From: Streptomyces sp. B3I8
GTDB taxonomy: Bacteria > Actinomycetota > Actinomycetes > Streptomycetales > Streptomycetaceae
Direction: 5' to 3'
DNA length: 64,000 bases
Assembly: GCF_030816915.1 (NCBI RefSeq)
Contig: NZ_JAUSYN010000002.1
Coordinates: forward strand, 5,717,501 to 5,781,500
A program made the position numbers and the translations under genes. The notes under the pieces are model-generated. The model saw only the letters and a program-made list of their open reading frames with translations. It did no database searches and was not told the origin of the DNA. Positions 45,606 through 54,156 of this stretch are shown piece after piece; the stretch's first letter is position 1, and every line of letters starts with the position of its first letter.

Positions 45606-46628
45606 GTGCCCGAAGCCCTCCGTGCCCGCATCGCCGCCGTCTCCGCTCATCTGCCGTCCCACTACCGGACCATGGACGAGATCCGTGCCCGGATCGCCGG
45701 TACCGGCGGCTACGCGCCCCCGCCCGGACTGCTCGAAGACCTCACCGGGGTCCGCGGCGTCCATGTGCACGAAGACGGCGAGAACGCCTCCGACCTCGCC
45801 GTGGCCGCCGCCCGCACGGCGCTCGACGAGGCGGGCCTCGCCATCGGCGACATCGACCTGCTGCTGTTCGCCGCCACCGCGCAGGACCTGGTCGAACCCG
45901 CCACCTCCCACCTCGTGGCCACCAAACTCGGCGCCTCCTGCCCGGTGTTCGACATCAAGAACGCCTGCAACAGCGTGCTCAACGCCATGGAAGTGGCCGC
46001 CTCGTTCATCGAGACCGGCCGCTACCGCACGGTCCTCATCGCCTGCGGCGAACCCGCCACCCTGGCCACCCGCTGGCACGCCCCCGACCGTCAGGCCCTC
46101 CTGCGCGCACTGCCCGGCTACACCGCCTCCGACGCGGGCGCCGCGCTCGTCCTCACCGCCGGTCCCGCGGGCGAGGACGACCCCGGCATCCTCGCCCTGC
46201 GGTTCGCCGGCAACTCCGACGCCTGGGAGGCCTGCACGGTGTCCGGCGGCGGCAGCATGCACCACCTCTCCACGCACGACGACCACACCACGCTGCGCCT
46301 GAACGGCGACCTGCGCCAGGGCGCGCTCGACGCCCTGCCGCGCATCCTGGAGGCCGCCGGGAAGGAACTCGAAGCGGTGGGCTCCAGCGCCTTCGTCGCC
46401 TTCCACCAGATCGCCATGCCGCAGTACCGGGAGATGATCGAGCTGCTCTCCCTGCCCGAGGACCGCTGCATGCCCGCGGTGGCCGAGCACGGCAACTGCG
46501 CCGCTGCCTCCCTCCCGTTGCAACTGGTCAAGGCGCGGGAGGCCGACCGCATCGAGCGCGGCGACCTGGTGACGATGATCGGCCTGGCCAGCGGGTTCAG
46601 CTTCGGCCTGGCACTGGTCCGGTGGTGA
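45606..46628 (+). CDS. oleA: OleA-like KAS III / thiolase-fold condensing enzyme
   Basis: 340 residues from GTG 45606; ATG 45525 would add 27 residues of low-quality sequence, so the GTG is preferred. The catalytic triad is Cys121 (DIKNACNSVLNAM), His266 (VAFHQIAMPQ) and Asn296 (EHGNCAAASLPLQL). The stretch TAQDLVEPATSHLVATKLG places Glu97 where, from memory, OleA has its catalytic Glu117, a residue absent from FabH; the loop between it and the Cys is two residues shorter. OleA joins two acyl thioesters head to head to give a 2-alkyl-3-keto acid. It heads an operon with OleB, OleC and OleD, which supports this call over a priming FabH. Confidence 0.82.
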   Translation: MPEALRARIAAVSAHLPSHYRTMDEIRARIAGTGGYAPPPGLLEDLTGVRGVHVHEDGENASDLAVAAARTALDEAGLAIGDIDLLLFAATAQDLVEPATSHLVATKLGASCPVFDIKNACNSVLNAMEVAASFIETGRYRTVLIACGEPATLATRWHAPDRQALLRALPGYTASDAGAALVLTAGPAGEDDPGILALRFAGNSDAWEACTVSGGGSMHHLSTHDDHTTLRLNGDLRQGALDALPRILEAAGKELEAVGSSAFVAFHQIAMPQYREMIELLSLPEDRCMPAVAEHGNCAAASLPLQLVKAREADRIERGDLVTMIGLASGFSFGLALVRW

Positions 46629-47659
46629 CCGCGAAGGCCGACGGCCCGCCCGCCGGTCGCCCGCCGCTGCCGGGCGACCCCGGGCGGCCCGCGCTCGACG
46701 ATCACCCCGGGCGGTCGGCGCTCCCCGGTGACCCCGCACGGTCGGCGCTCCCCGGCCGCTCCGGCCCGCCGATGCTCCCCGGTTACCCCTCGCCCCGGCA
46801 CTGGCGGCGGGTGCCGGCCACCGGACAGCACTACCTCGACCTCGGCACCGGCCGGCCCGTGCTCCTCCTGCACGGCAACCCGTCGTGGAGCTACGTCTGG
46901 CGCAAGCTGCTGCACCTGCTCTCGCCGCACGCCCGCTGCCTCGCCCCCGATCTGCCCGGCTTCGGCCTCTCCCGGCACATGCGCCCCTCGGACGGGGTGC
47001 CCGACCCCTACGAGGCCCAACTGGAGTGCCTGGACAGCCTCTACCGCCACCTGGTGCGCGAGGCGGGCCTGCCCGAACAGGGCTGGACGTTCGTCCTGCA
47101 CGACTGGGGCGGCCCGCTCGGTGCCGCCTGGTCCCTGCGCAACCCGGGCGTGGTGTCCCGCCTCGTCGTCTGCAACACCGTGGCCTTCCCCTTCCCGGAC
47201 GGCTTCGCGCTGCCGTACTACCTGCGCTGGATCCGCGACCACCGGCCGGTCGCCGAACTGGTCCACCTCACCAACGCGTTCGCCCGCATCGCCGTGCGCG
47301 CCGGGGTCCACCACCCGCTGCCGTCCGCCGAACGCCGGGCGCTGCTGCGGCCGCACGCCCGCCGCGCGGAACGCCGGGCGCTCACCGACGCCGTCCGGGC
47401 GATCCCCCGGGACCCCGCGGACCCGGCCTGGCGGATGCTCGAACCGCCCGACGGAGGCGCCGGCCTGGCCGCGCTGCCGCTGCTCGTCGCCTGGGGCATG
47501 CGCGACCCCGTCTTCACCCCGGCGCTGCTGGAGGAGTGGATCCGCCGCTTCCCCCACGCCGACGTCCACCGCTTCCCCGACGCCGGGCACTACGTGATGG
47601 AGGACGCCGCACCCCGACTGGCCGACCGCATCCGGGACTTCCTCCAGGAGACCGCATGA
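46622..47659 (+). CDS. oleB: OleB-like alpha/beta hydrolase (haloalkane dehalogenase family)
   Basis: 345 residues from GTG 46622 (or 46625), overlapping the oleA stop. Core: LLLHGNPSWSYVWRKLLHLL (oxyanion hole), LAPDLPGFGLS, nucleophile Asp161 in LHDWGGPLG, and catalytic His in DAGHYVMED. These are the haloalkane-dehalogenase-type motifs that OleB shares; OleB decarboxylates cis-beta-lactones to cis-olefins. About 55 N-terminal residues are a Pro/Gly-rich linker with GDP-type repeats not needed for the fold, so the real start may be internal. Coupled to oleC by ATGA. Confidence 0.8.
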   Translation: MVTAKADGPPAGRPPLPGDPGRPALDDHPGRSALPGDPARSALPGRSGPPMLPGYPSPRHWRRVPATGQHYLDLGTGRPVLLLHGNPSWSYVWRKLLHLLSPHARCLAPDLPGFGLSRHMRPSDGVPDPYEAQLECLDSLYRHLVREAGLPEQGWTFVLHDWGGPLGAAWSLRNPGVVSRLVVCNTVAFPFPDGFALPYYLRWIRDHRPVAELVHLTNAFARIAVRAGVHHPLPSAERRALLRPHARRAERRALTDAVRAIPRDPADPAWRMLEPPDGGAGLAALPLLVAWGMRDPVFTPALLEEWIRRFPHADVHRFPDAGHYVMEDAAPRLADRIRDFLQETA

Positions 47660-49260
47660 TCCTCTCCGTGCCCGGCTTCGCCGCACACCTGGCCGACCGG
47701 CCCGACGACACCGCCCTCATCCGCTGCCGCAGGGGAACCTCCCGGACGACCGGCAGGGGCGAGCTGGTGCGGGACTGCCACCGGCTCGCGCGGACGCTGT
47801 ACGACGCCGGGGTGCGCCCCGGCCACAAGGCGGTCGTGATGACGCGCGACGCCTACGACCTGACCACCCTCGCGTACGCGCTCGGCGTCCTCGGCGCCGT
47901 CCCCGTACTGATCGAACCGCGTGCGGAGGTGGGCCGTTGCCTGGAGGACGTCGCCCCGGACGTCTTCATCGGCGAACCCCTGGCCCATCTGGGGCGCCGG
48001 GTCCTCGGCTGGGGGCGGGCACATGTGCGCGTCCCGCTGGTCATCGGTGCGGCGCCGGGTGCGCTGGGGAGGCGGCTGGAGGTGCACGGGGACACGTCGA
48101 TCCCGGCCCCGTCACCCTCGTCGGCGGCGCCTTCGTCGCTGCGGGCACAGGACCCCGACGGCGACCCGCTCGCCATGATCGCCTTCACCTCCGGCTCCAC
48201 CGGACGTCCCAAGGGCGCCGAGTACCGTCACACCACCCTGGCCGGACAGATCGACGCGCTGAGGACCCTGCTCGACCCCCGGCCCGACGACGTGCTCCTC
48301 GCCGGGTTCCTGCCGGTCGCGCTGCTCGGCCCGCTCCTGGGGCCGGTCACCGTCGCCCCGGCCGTCAACCACCTCGCGCCCGCCCGCACACCGCCGAGGG
48401 AGCTCGTCGGGCCCGTCCTCCAGCACCGGGTCACCACGATCCTGGCGTCCCCCGCCGTCCTCGCCCTCCTCGCCGGCCACTGCGCACGCCACCGCCTCAC
48501 CCTGCCCTCGGTCCGGCGGATTCTCTCCTTCGGCGCCCCCCTGCGCACCGGGCTCGCCGACGCCCTGCGCGCCGCCGTGCCCGTGGACGCCGAGATCCTC
48601 AGCGTCTACGGCGCCACCGAGTGCCTGCCCGTCTCCGCGCTCGACGACCACACCCTGCGGACTTCCCGCCTCGCCCCGCCCGCCGGGCACGCCGGCACCT
48701 GCCTGGGCCGGCCGCTGCCCGGCGTCCACGCGCGCATCCTCGACGCCGACGCCACCGGGCTCGGCGAGATCGCCGTCGCCGGTCCCACCGTCAGCCCCGC
48801 CTACCACGCGCGCCCCGACGCCGACGCCGTCACCAAGAGCGCCACCGGCCACGGCGTACTGCACCGCACCGGAGACCTGGGCCGGCTGGACGACGAGGGC
48901 CGGCTGTGGTTCCTCGGACGCAAGGCCCACCTGGTCACCGGCGCAGGTTTCACCCTGCCCACCGAGGACCTCGAGGCCGCGGCGGACACGGCCTCCGGCG
49001 TGCGCCGCACCGCCCTCGTGGGAGCCGGCCCGGCGGTGTGCCAACTGCCCGTCCTGTGCGTCGAGTCGCTGCCCTCCGTGACACGCGCCGACGCCCTGGC
49101 GGCCGTACGCGCCGTACTGGCGGACCACCCCGACGGCCACCGGGTCGGCGCCGTACTGCCGCACCGCCGATTCCCGGTCGATCCCCGGCACAACTCCAAG
49201 ATCGACCGCATGCGCCTGGCCGGCTGGGCGACCCGGCGGCTGCGCGGGAGGTTCCGATGA
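47656..49260 (+). CDS. oleC: OleC-like beta-lactone synthetase (AMP-dependent ligase fold)
   Basis: 534 residues from ATG 47656. ANL features: P-loop FTSGSTGRPKGAEY (residues 177-190), YGATECLPVS at 318-327 (OleC enzymes carry a YGATEALP-type A5 motif rather than the YG-TE of acyl-CoA synthetases), LHRTGDLGRLDDEGRLWFLGRK, and RHNSKIDR near the C-terminus. OleC adenylates a 2-alkyl-3-hydroxy acid and closes it to a beta-lactone with release of AMP. It is coupled to oleB upstream and to oleD downstream by ATGA overlaps. Confidence 0.85.
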   Translation: MILSVPGFAAHLADRPDDTALIRCRRGTSRTTGRGELVRDCHRLARTLYDAGVRPGHKAVVMTRDAYDLTTLAYALGVLGAVPVLIEPRAEVGRCLEDVAPDVFIGEPLAHLGRRVLGWGRAHVRVPLVIGAAPGALGRRLEVHGDTSIPAPSPSSAAPSSLRAQDPDGDPLAMIAFTSGSTGRPKGAEYRHTTLAGQIDALRTLLDPRPDDVLLAGFLPVALLGPLLGPVTVAPAVNHLAPARTPPRELVGPVLQHRVTTILASPAVLALLAGHCARHRLTLPSVRRILSFGAPLRTGLADALRAAVPVDAEILSVYGATECLPVSALDDHTLRTSRLAPPAGHAGTCLGRPLPGVHARILDADATGLGEIAVAGPTVSPAYHARPDADAVTKSATGHGVLHRTGDLGRLDDEGRLWFLGRKAHLVTGAGFTLPTEDLEAAADTASGVRRTALVGAGPAVCQLPVLCVESLPSVTRADALAAVRAVLADHPDGHRVGAVLPHRRFPVDPRHNSKIDRMRLAGWATRRLRGRFR

Positions 49261-50396
49261 CGGACCCGGACCTGCGGGGGCTGAAGGTACTGGTCACCGG
49301 GGGGAGCGGCTTCCTCGGACGGGAACTGTGCCGCCTTCTCGGCGCCCACGGCGCGGTCGTCTCCTCCCTCGCCCGCCGCCCCAGCGCCGCGCTGCGGCGA
49401 CTGCGCGTCCCGCAGCACCTGGGCGACCTCACCGACGCCGACGCCGTCTCCCGTGCCGTGGCCGGGTGCGGCGCCGTCGTCCACAACGCGGCCCTCGCCG
49501 GGGTCAGCGGCCCGGCGCGGCCGTACTGGTCGGCCAACGTCGTCGGCACCCGTCAGGTGATCGCGCAGTGCCGTGCCCACGGTGTCCGCGCACTGGTGTA
49601 CACCTCGACCGCCAGTGTCGCCTTCCGGCCCGGCGGCCTGGAGGGCGCCACCGAGCAGGCGTACCCGACCCCCTGCCGCCTGGCCGCCTACCCCGCCACC
49701 AAGGCCCGCGCCGAGGCGCTGGTGCTGGCCGCGCACGGCCCGGAGCTGGCCACCGTCTCGCTGCGCCCGCACATCATCTGGGGGCCGGGCGACCCCCACT
49801 TCGCCCCCGCCCTCCTGCGCGCCGTGCGGGCCGGCCGCCTGCTGATGCCCGGCGACGGCGGCAACCTCGTCGACACCACGCATGTCCGCACCGCCGCACA
49901 CGCCCATCTGCTCGCCCTCGACCGGCTGCGACGGACGCCGGCGGCGGACACCCCGGCGATCGGCGGCCGCGCCTACTTCATCTCCCAGGGCGACCCGCGC
50001 CCCCTGCGGGAGATCGCCGCGCACTTCCTGCGCGCCGCCGGCGTCGACGCCCGCTGGCACGCCGTGCCGCCCCGGCTCGCCACCGCCGCGGCCGCCGTCG
50101 GCGACACCGTCCTGCGCGTGACCCGCAGCACCCGCACCCACGCCCTGAGCCGCTTCCTGGTCGCGGAACTGCTGACCCCGCACCACTTCGACCTCACCGC
50201 GGCCCGCCGCGACCTCGGCTTCGAGCCGCCGATCGGCTTCGACGAGGGGATCGCGGAACTCACCCGGACCGCCCCGGACGACGGCCACGGCAACGAGGCA
50301 GGTCACCCCGCCGAAGCCGGCCCTTCCGACGAAGACAGCCACCACCCCCAGGAGTCGCCGTGCCGGACACCTACGACACCGTCCGATCCGTCCTGA
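49257..50396 (+). CDS. oleD: OleD-like NAD(P)-dependent 2-alkyl-3-ketoacid reductase
   Basis: 379 residues from ATG 49257. Extended SDR: TGGSGFLG at residues 14-21, YTSTASVAF, and the catalytic Tyr145/Lys149 (AAYPATKARAE), then RPHIIWGPGDPHF. The 3-beta-hydroxysteroid dehydrogenase-like group includes OleD, which reduces the OleA product. Its tail (about the last 40 residues) is acidic and overlaps the following ACP gene by 37 bp in another frame. Confidence 0.83.
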   Translation: MTDPDLRGLKVLVTGGSGFLGRELCRLLGAHGAVVSSLARRPSAALRRLRVPQHLGDLTDADAVSRAVAGCGAVVHNAALAGVSGPARPYWSANVVGTRQVIAQCRAHGVRALVYTSTASVAFRPGGLEGATEQAYPTPCRLAAYPATKARAEALVLAAHGPELATVSLRPHIIWGPGDPHFAPALLRAVRAGRLLMPGDGGNLVDTTHVRTAAHAHLLALDRLRRTPAADTPAIGGRAYFISQGDPRPLREIAAHFLRAAGVDARWHAVPPRLATAAAAVGDTVLRVTRSTRTHALSRFLVAELLTPHHFDLTAARRDLGFEPPIGFDEGIAELTRTAPDDGHGNEAGHPAEAGPSDEDSHHPQESPCRTPTTPSDPS

Positions 50397-50620
50397 CCGA
50401 TACCTTCCGCGTGCCGGGGACGGACATCGAACCCGGCCGCACGCTGGGGCAGCTCGACCTGGACTCGCTGGCCCTCGCGGAGCTGGCGCTCGTCCTGCAC
50501 GAACGCCTCGGGGTGCGGATCGACGGCGAGTACGCCTCCCGGGACACGACCGTCGACCGACTGGCCGGCCACCTCGCCTCGTTGTGCGCGGGCGGCAGCG
50601 GCGCGGTGGCGTCCTCGTGA
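50360..50620 (+). CDS. Discrete acyl carrier protein
   Basis: 86 residues from GTG 50360 with AGGAG 6 nt upstream. The phosphopantetheine site is LDLDSLALAELALVLHERLGV (Ser in LDLDSLA). Its start lies inside the 3' end of oleD and its stop overlaps the KASII gene start (GTGA), so it is a coupled part of the operon. It likely carries either the acyl chain taken by OleA or the KASII elongation chain. Confidence 0.88.
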   Translation: MPDTYDTVRSVLTDTFRVPGTDIEPGRTLGQLDLDSLALAELALVLHERLGVRIDGEYASRDTTVDRLAGHLASLCAGGSGAVASS

Positions 50621-51855
50621 CCGCCGGTACGACCGCTCCCGTCGCCGTCACCGGCCTCGGCCTGCTCACCCCTGCGGGCGACGGCACCGACGCCACCTGG
50701 GACGGGGTCCGGCGCGGTCTGGGCACGGCGGCCCACGATCCGGCGCTGCACGGCCTCCCCGTGGACTTCTCCTGCCGTGTCCCCCTGTCGTCCGAGGAAC
50801 TGGGCCGGCGGATCGGACGCGCCGCCTGGCGCATGGCGCGGAACTCGGGGCTCGCGGTCCTCGCCGCCCGCGAGGCGGTCCTCGACGCCGGCCTCGACCC
50901 CGGGAGCTGGGACGGTGACCGGGTCGCCGTCGTCCTCGGCTGCGGACTGGGCGCGGACGCCGAACGCGAGGCGCAGGCCGTGCGGCTGTGGGAATCCGGC
51001 CCCGAGGCGGTCTCCGCGCTCACCTCCGCCCTCGTCCTGTCGAACATGGCGAGCGGCGAGGTCTCCATCGACCTCGGTGCCCGCGGTCCCGTCCTCGCCC
51101 CGAACACCGCCTGCGCCTCCGGCGGCAGCGCCCTCGCCGTGGCCCGCGACCTCCTCGCCGCCGGGCGGTGCGACATCGCCGTCGCGGGGGCCACCGAGGC
51201 CGCCGTGACCCCGCTCGTCTGCGCCGGTTTCTGGCGGGCCGGCGCCCTGTCCCGGCGCACCGGCACCCCCGTCGGCGCGTCCCGGCCGTTCGCCGCCGAC
51301 CGCGACGGCTTCGTCCTGGCGGAGGGCGCCGGCGTGCTCGTGCTGGAGCGCACCGGGGACGCGGCCGCCCGCGGGGCCCGTGTCCGCGCCCTCCTGGTGG
51401 GGTGCGGCAGCACCGCGGACGCCCACCACCCCACCGCGCCCGCACCCGGCGCCCGGGGCGCGGAGGCGGCCCTGCGCACCGCCCTGGCGGACGCCGGACT
51501 CGCGCCGCACGACGTCGATCACGTCAATGCCCACGGCACCTCCACCCCCCTGGGTGACGCCGGGGAGGCGGCCCTGATCGCCCGGGTCCTGCCGCACCGA
51601 CCCAGCGTCACCGCGCCCAAGGGCGTCCTCGGTCACGGCCTGGGCGCGGCGGGGGCGATCGAGGCGGCGCTGACCGTCCTCACCCTCCAGCACCGCACGG
51701 TGCCCCCGATCGCCAACCTGGGCGCCCCGGCGCCCGAGTTCGACCTCGACTGCGTCAGCAAGGAACCCCGGCGGCAGGACGTCCGGGTGGCCGTCAGCCA
51801 CTCCTTCGGCTTCGGTGGCCACAACGTCGTCCTCGCCCTGGCCAGGGCCTTCTGA
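50617..51855 (+). CDS. KAS II (FabF)-like ketosynthase
   Basis: 412 residues from GTG 50617. Active-site Cys in NTACASGGSALAVARDLL, His in NAHGTSTPLGDAGE, and Lys/His in PKGVLGHGLGAAGAIEA give the Cys-His-His set of elongating ketosynthases. It is the last gene of the ole operon. It could extend the chain on the discrete ACP or prime a second chain for the OleA condensation. There is no chain-length-factor partner, unlike type II PKSs. Its 3' end abuts a truncated Fur gene. Confidence 0.88.
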   Translation: MTAGTTAPVAVTGLGLLTPAGDGTDATWDGVRRGLGTAAHDPALHGLPVDFSCRVPLSSEELGRRIGRAAWRMARNSGLAVLAAREAVLDAGLDPGSWDGDRVAVVLGCGLGADAEREAQAVRLWESGPEAVSALTSALVLSNMASGEVSIDLGARGPVLAPNTACASGGSALAVARDLLAAGRCDIAVAGATEAAVTPLVCAGFWRAGALSRRTGTPVGASRPFAADRDGFVLAEGAGVLVLERTGDAAARGARVRALLVGCGSTADAHHPTAPAPGARGAEAALRTALADAGLAPHDVDHVNAHGTSTPLGDAGEAALIARVLPHRPSVTAPKGVLGHGLGAAGAIEAALTVLTLQHRTVPPIANLGAPAPEFDLDCVSKEPRRQDVRVAVSHSFGFGGHNVVLALARAF

Positions 51856-52236
51856 CCGGAGCGGCGGTTCCCGCGGGCGCCGTACGGTGCGCACGCGCCG
51901 TGGGGGCATCGGGGAAGCACGACGGTCGGACTGAGGCCGCACACGCGGCAGACGAGACAGTGGCGATGGCCGTCCGAGGGGCGCGGGCGGTACAGGCGTT
52001 CCCCGGACTGCTCGCGGACGACGTCCACGTGCCCTTCCCACTCCAGCACGCGCAGGGTCCGGTACGCCGTGGTCAGCCCCACCAGGGCGCCGCCGGCGTC
52101 CAGTCGGGCGTGCAGCTCGCGCGCGGAGACGAACGTGCTGGAGTCCCGGAGGGCCCGGAGGACCGCGGCGCGCTGCCGGGTGTACCGCCGGGGGGAGGGG
52201 GCTCGCCGGTCGGCGTGCGGCCCTTCACGGGTCAGT
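51856..52236 (-). pseudogene. Fur-family regulator truncated at the C-terminus
   Basis: The minus frame reads RYTRQRAAVLRALRDSSTFVSARELHARLDAGG, LVGLTTAYRTLRVLEWEGHVDVVREQSGERLYRPRPSDGHRHCLVCRVCGLSP: a Fur/Zur winged helix plus the first zinc-site CxxC. After this about 105-residue stretch the similarity stops; the second half of the dimerisation domain and the second CxxC are missing and the frame runs antisense through the adjacent KASII gene (to 51633). No ATG/GTG lies in frame after the L32 stop. It follows L32 in a Zur-controlled island, so it was probably a Zur-like regulator. No other frame restores the lost part. Confidence 0.7.
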
Positions 52237-52402
52237 CCTGCGGGTGCAGGAGGCCGCGCTCGTACGCCTTCCTGAGGTGCTGGGGCACCAGGTGGGTGCT
52301 GCCGTCGACGGTGACGGGGACGAGTGCGGGGGTGTTCGCCTTCCACTGGGCGCGGCGGTGGCGGGTGTTGCTGCGGGACATCCTGCGCTTGGGCACTGCC
52401 AT
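52232..52402 (-). CDS. rpmF: Ribosomal protein L32, zinc-free (C-) form
   Basis: 56 residues from ATG 52402 ([21 protein letters not shown] start). The zinc-ribbon cysteines of the usual L32 are absent, so this is the zinc-independent paralogue made under zinc starvation. It is followed immediately by the truncated Fur frame and lies 63 bp downstream of S18. Confidence 0.9.
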   Translation of the reverse strand: MAVPKRRMSRSNTRHRRAQWKANTPALVPVTVDGSTHLVPQHLRKAYERGLLHPQD

Positions 52403-52465
52403 GGTGAGGCTCCTTCTGACGGATGGACGGACGGTCGGGTGGTTGGTCGGAGTCGGGTGGGCGGG

Positions 52466-52702
52466 TCAGCGGTTGGCGTACGGCAGCAGGGCCATCTCGC
52501 GGGCGTTCTTGATGGCCGCGGCCAGTCGGCGCTGCTGCTGCCGGCTGACCCGGGTGACGCGGCGGCTGCGGACCTTGCCGCGGTCGGACAGGAACTTCCG
52601 CAGCAGGTCGGTGTCCTTGTAGTCGATGTAGGTGATGCCGGCCACGTCGAGCGGGTTCGGCCGGTTCTTGCGGGCGGGAGCGGGCTTGCCGGTCCGGGGC
52701 AT
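52466..52702 (-). CDS. rpsR2: Ribosomal protein S18, zinc-free paralogue
   Basis: 78 residues from ATG 52702, with GAAGGAGG-like bases upstream. [60 protein letters not shown] is typical S18, with no Cys. The gene lies 34 bp after the CobW-like gene, so it is co-transcribed. The paralogue replaces the Cys-containing S18 and frees zinc. Confidence 0.92.
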   Translation of the reverse strand: MPRTGKPAPARKNRPNPLDVAGITYIDYKDTDLLRKFLSDRGKVRSRRVTRVSRQQQRRLAAAIKNAREMALLPYANR

Positions 52703-52736
52703 GGTGGTTCCTCGTCGGAAGGAGGTGCGGCGATGG

Positions 52737-53888
52737 TCAGGCGGCGAAGTCGAGCAGTTCGTCGAATCCGGTGGGCCGGGACGACGTGTCGGGCCCCGCG
52801 GCGAGTTCGGCGTCGGTGAGAAGGCAGGAGTCGAGCAGGTGGAGCAGCCCCTCCCGGTCGAGGTCGGGGGAGGTGAACACGAGGTGCTGGCAGCGGTCGC
52901 CGTGTTCGGGGTGCCAGTCGAGGGCGGCCGCGGCGCGGCGTTCGGGCGACACCGTCTCCCAGGCCGCGTCCGGCAGCGAGGCCATCCAGGGCCCGGCGCT
53001 CTCCACGCACAGGGCACCTCCGGCGGCGTCCCAGGCGAGCAGGGTGTCGGGCCGGTCCGCGAGCCAGAACCGTCCGCGGCTGCGGGCCGCCGCACAGCAC
53101 AGGTCCTCCAGCGCGTCGTAGAGCCGCCCCGCGTGGAAGGGGCGGCGGCGCTGCCAGACGAGGGTGCTGACGCCGTGTGCGTGGCAGTCGTGGGGGAGGC
53201 GGGCGCAGGCCGGATGCGACGCGGCCGCGGCCGCGTCCACGTCGAAGCCGGCGACGGCGGCCGCGCCCAGCATTCCCGAGGTGAGGGGGACGCGCTCGGC
53301 GGTCGGATGCAACTGCCGCAGGAGCGCGAGGTCGTCGAGGCCGGTGTCGTCACTGTCGGACACGGCGAGGACGGGTACGTACTCCAGTTGGCGGGCGAAG
53401 GTGTCGGCCACGGTGCGCCGGTCCGTCGCGGACGCGGCGAGCCCGGCCTCCGCGAGATCGTCGCCGTTGGACAGGCAGGCCAGGACGAGGGAGGGGTCCA
53501 CGGCCGTCATCACGTTGGTCAGCCGGAAGGCACCGTCGCCGTGCGCCGCTATCACCTCGGCCATGCCCCGGGGCTCGACGGAGTCCCACAGTTCCACCAC
53601 CGCGAGGCGGGTGAGACCGCTGCCGGCGAGACGCTCCAGTTCGGGCACGAGGTCCTCGCGCAGCGCGCAGCAGGGGCAGTCGTCGACCAGGGGCGTCTCG
53701 CCCCAGGACAGCTCGCCGGTGGCGTCGCGGACGCTGCGGCGCACTTCGCCCGCGGGGCCCGCGGACAGGTCGTGCAGGAGGGCGACGCTGCCGGGCACCT
53801 CGCGCAGTATCCGCTCGACCGCGGCACGGCGGGCTTCGGCGTGCAGACCGCTCACGACCACCACGGCCATCGGTTCCCCGGAGATCAT
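52737..53888 (-). CDS. CobW/ZNG1-like protein with degenerate nucleotide-binding motifs
   Basis: 383 residues from ATG 53888, overlapping the L31 stop. The metal-binding CxCC motif is intact ([11 protein letters not shown], Cys71/73/74) and the CobW C-terminal domain is visible ([46 protein letters not shown]). However, the Walker A loop (GFLGAGKTT in active members) is replaced by [12 protein letters not shown], lacking GK[ST], and no NKxD is seen. It probably handles zinc in the low-zinc response but may not hydrolyse GTP. Coupled to rpmE2. Confidence 0.8.
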   Translation of the reverse strand: MISGEPMAVVVVSGLHAEARRAAVERILREVPGSVALLHDLSAGPAGEVRRSVRDATGELSWGETPLVDDCPCCALREDLVPELERLAGSGLTRLAVVELWDSVEPRGMAEVIAAHGDGAFRLTNVMTAVDPSLVLACLSNGDDLAEAGLAASATDRRTVADTFARQLEYVPVLAVSDSDDTGLDDLALLRQLHPTAERVPLTSGMLGAAAVAGFDVDAAAAASHPACARLPHDCHAHGVSTLVWQRRRPFHAGRLYDALEDLCCAAARSRGRFWLADRPDTLLAWDAAGGALCVESAGPWMASLPDAAWETVSPERRAAAALDWHPEHGDRCQHLVFTSPDLDREGLLHLLDSCLLTDAELAAGPDTSSRPTGFDELLDFAA

Positions 53889-54142
53889 CGGCGGCCCCTC
53901 CCCGTCCCGTAGCGGCGCTCGAACCGCTCGACGCGCCCGGCGGTGTCCAGGACGCGCTGGGTGCCGGTGTAGAAGGGGTGGCTCGCCGAGGAGATCTCCA
54001 CGTCGACGACCGGGTAGGTCTGTCCGTCCTCCCACTCGACGGTGTGGTCGCTGGTCATGGTCGAGCGGGTGAGGAAGGCGAAGTCACCGGCCTTGTCGCG
54101 GAAGACGACCGGGCGGTACTCGGGGTGGATTCCGGGCTTCAC
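53885..54142 (-). CDS. rpmE2: Ribosomal protein L31 type B (zinc-free)
   Basis: 85 residues from GTG 54142, chosen because AAGGAG lies about 6 nt upstream; the longer open frame only reads the repeat leader. [16 protein letters not shown] and [29 protein letters not shown] match type B L31 without the CxxC zinc site. In other bacteria this form displaces the zinc-containing L31 from the ribosome under zinc limitation. Its 5' leader holds nine 9-bp repeats. Confidence 0.93.
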   Translation of the reverse strand: MKPGIHPEYRPVVFRDKAGDFAFLTRSTMTSDHTVEWEDGQTYPVVDVEISSASHPFYTGTQRVLDTAGRVERFERRYGTGRGRR

Positions 54143-54156
54143 GGGATGCTCCTTGA

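Noticed and set aside
50617..51855. KASII and ACP taken as a minimal type II PKS
   Set aside because: There is no chain-length factor, cyclase or aromatase; the pair is inside an ole operon.
51856..52236. Intact Zur repressor
   Set aside because: The dimerisation half and second CxxC pair are missing in all frames, and no start codon is in frame after rpmF.
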